Source of the DNA: Burkholderia sp. WSM2230 | GTDB taxonomy: Bacteria; Pseudomonadota; Gammaproteobacteria; Burkholderiales; Burkholderiaceae | Reading direction: 5' to 3' | Assembly (NCBI RefSeq): GCF_000472445.1 | Contig: NZ_AXAJ01000014.1 | Span: 38,308 to 102,307, forward strand | DNA: 64,000 bases | Part shown: positions 62,967 to 64,000 of the stretch, one piece after another | How the letters are laid out: each line of letters starts with the position of its first letter | How positions within the stretch are numbered: the first letter of the stretch is position 1 | Notes under the pieces: generated by a model | Databases searched by the model: none | What the model saw: only the letters and a program-made list of their open reading frames with translations | Told to the model about the DNA's origin: nothing | Translations under genes and position numbers: made by a program

Positions 62967-63740
62967 ATGGCTCTAGCTAAACGCATCATTCCCTGTCTCG
63001 ACGTCACCGCCGGCCGCGTGGTCAAAGGCGTCAATTTCGTCGAACTGCGCGACGCGGGCGATCCCGTGGAAATCGCGCGCCGTTACGACGATCAGGGCGC
63101 GGACGAACTCACTTTCCTCGACATCACTGCGACTTCGGACCAGCGCGACCTGATCCTGCCGATCATCGAGGCGGTCGCCTCGCAGGTCTTTATCCCGCTG
63201 ACGGTCGGCGGCGGCGTGCGCGCCGTCGAAGATGTGCGGCGCCTGCTCAATGCGGGCGCGGACAAGATCAGCATGAACTCGTCGGCGGTCGCGAATCCGC
63301 AGCTCGTGAAAGACGCCACCGACAAATACGGCTCGCAGTGCATCGTCGTCGCTATCGACGCGAAGCGCGTGTCCGCCGAAGGCGAGCCGCCACGCTGGGA
63401 AGTCTTCACGCACGGCGGGCGCAAGGCGACCGGCCTTGAAGCCGTTCAATGGGCGCGCAAGATGGCCGAACTCGGCGCCGGCGAAATTCTGTTGACCAGC
63501 ATGGACCGCGACGGCACCAAAAGCGGCTTCGACCTTGCGCTCACGCGCGCGGTATCCGACGCGGTGCCGGTTCCGGTGATCGCCTCGGGCGGCGTCGGCA
63601 ATCTGCAGCATCTCGCCGACGGCATCAGGAGCGGCCACGCGGACGCCGTGCTTGCCGCCAGCATCTTCCACTATGGCGAACACACGGTCGGCGAGGCCAA
63701 GCGCTTCATGGCCGAGCAGGGCATTTCGGTGAGGTTGTGA
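62967..63740 (+). CDS. hisF: Imidazole glycerol phosphate synthase, cyclase subunit
   Basis: With HisH makes imidazole glycerol phosphate and AICAR. The 257-aa TIM barrel has [20 protein letters not shown] with the catalytic Asp, [47 protein letters not shown] (second Asp) and [12 protein letters not shown]. hisI begins 1 base after the stop. Confidence 0.97.
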   Translation: MALAKRIIPCLDVTAGRVVKGVNFVELRDAGDPVEIARRYDDQGADELTFLDITATSDQRDLILPIIEAVASQVFIPLTVGGGVRAVEDVRRLLNAGADKISMNSSAVANPQLVKDATDKYGSQCIVVAIDAKRVSAEGEPPRWEVFTHGGRKATGLEAVQWARKMAELGAGEILLTSMDRDGTKSGFDLALTRAVSDAVPVPVIASGGVGNLQHLADGIRSGHADAVLAASIFHYGEHTVGEAKRFMAEQGISVRL

Positions 63741-63741
63741 A

Positions 63742-64000
63742 GTGGTAAATCCGACGGCAGTCAATTGGCTCGACAAGGTGAAGTGGGACGCGAACGGCCT
63801 CGTGCCGGTCATCGCGCAGGAAGCGTCGACAAACGACGTGCTGATGTTCGCGTGGATGAACCGCGAGGCATTGGCCAAAACCATAGAACTCGGGCGCGCC
63901 GTGTACTTTTCGCGCTCGCGCCAGCGCCTGTGGTTCAAGGGCGAGGAGTCCGGCCACGTGCAGCATGTGCATGAAGTGCGGCTCGATTGCGACGAAGACG
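63742..64000 (+). CDS. hisI: Phosphoribosyl-AMP cyclohydrolase, 5' part (runs off the window)
   Basis: Opens the purine ring of phosphoribosyl-AMP in histidine synthesis. The visible 86 codons, from a GTG with a TGAGG-type site before it, encode [36 protein letters not shown], the [20 protein letters not shown] metal/substrate segment and [10 protein letters not shown]. The C-terminal zinc Cys should lie beyond the edge. No fused HisE domain can be judged. Confidence 0.93.
   Translation, partial: MVNPTAVNWLDKVKWDANGLVPVIAQEASTNDVLMFAWMNREALAKTIELGRAVYFSRSRQRLWFKGEESGHVQHVHEVRLDCDED

Overview
The window is high-GC, gene-dense chromosomal DNA of a betaproteobacterium, most likely Burkholderia sensu lato (probably Paraburkholderia). 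This is inferred from gene content and order: engB / cytochrome c4 / ccsB-ccsA; lptM-lysA next to cyaY; mrcA divergent from a pilMNOQ-aroK-aroB-dgt block; gltBD; and mla operon / ABC-2 exporter / bolA / murA / his operon. No tRNA, rRNA, CRISPR array or replication origin was seen.

Layout. 1-7.1 kb: ribosome-assembly GTPase EngB, a di-heme cytochrome c, the two system II cytochrome c maturation proteins, and the MsrP-MsrQ periplasmic methionine sulfoxide reductase pair. 7.1-11.7 kb: lysine biosynthesis (lysA), the small lipoprotein LptM, frataxin CyaY and penicillin-binding protein 1A. 11.9-19.4 kb: a type IV pilus assembly operon with a fused PilO-PilP-like protein and a secretin, running into shikimate genes aroK and aroB and the dNTPase dgt. 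19.7-22.1 kb: a DUF883 protein, an OmpW-like porin and a RAYT-type transposase that has lost its catalytic residues. 22.4-28.7 kb: glutamate synthase gltBD.

28.7-31.1 kb is the one clearly accessory stretch. It is visibly less GC-rich and holds a frameshifted, apparently truncated polymorphic toxin, an intact Imm8 immunity gene overlapping it, and a decayed ISAs1-family transposase. 31.1-44.0 kb is a loose collection: a D-amino-acid dehydrogenase with an MFS transporter, a Tat-exported phosphatase-like lipoprotein whose catalytic Cys is Ser, an OmpR/EnvZ-type two-component pair, small envelope proteins, an orphan flagellar L-ring gene (flgH), a second OmpR-type regulator without a kinase, two secreted hypothetical proteins, an SDR pseudogene and an SbmA/BacA-like ABC transporter.

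44.2-48.0 kb is a TPP-riboswitch-controlled thiOSGE operon. 48.1-52.6 kb is a complete lipid-asymmetry operon mlaFEDACB. 52.9-64.0 kb carries an ABC-2 exporter pair, bolA, murA and hisGDCB-marC-HAF, with hisI running off the right edge.

A recurrent feature is short tandem repeats at or just past gene 3' ends (msrQ, cyaY, the DUF883 gene, hisD). In three of the four the unit resembles the final codons and stop region of the adjacent gene.
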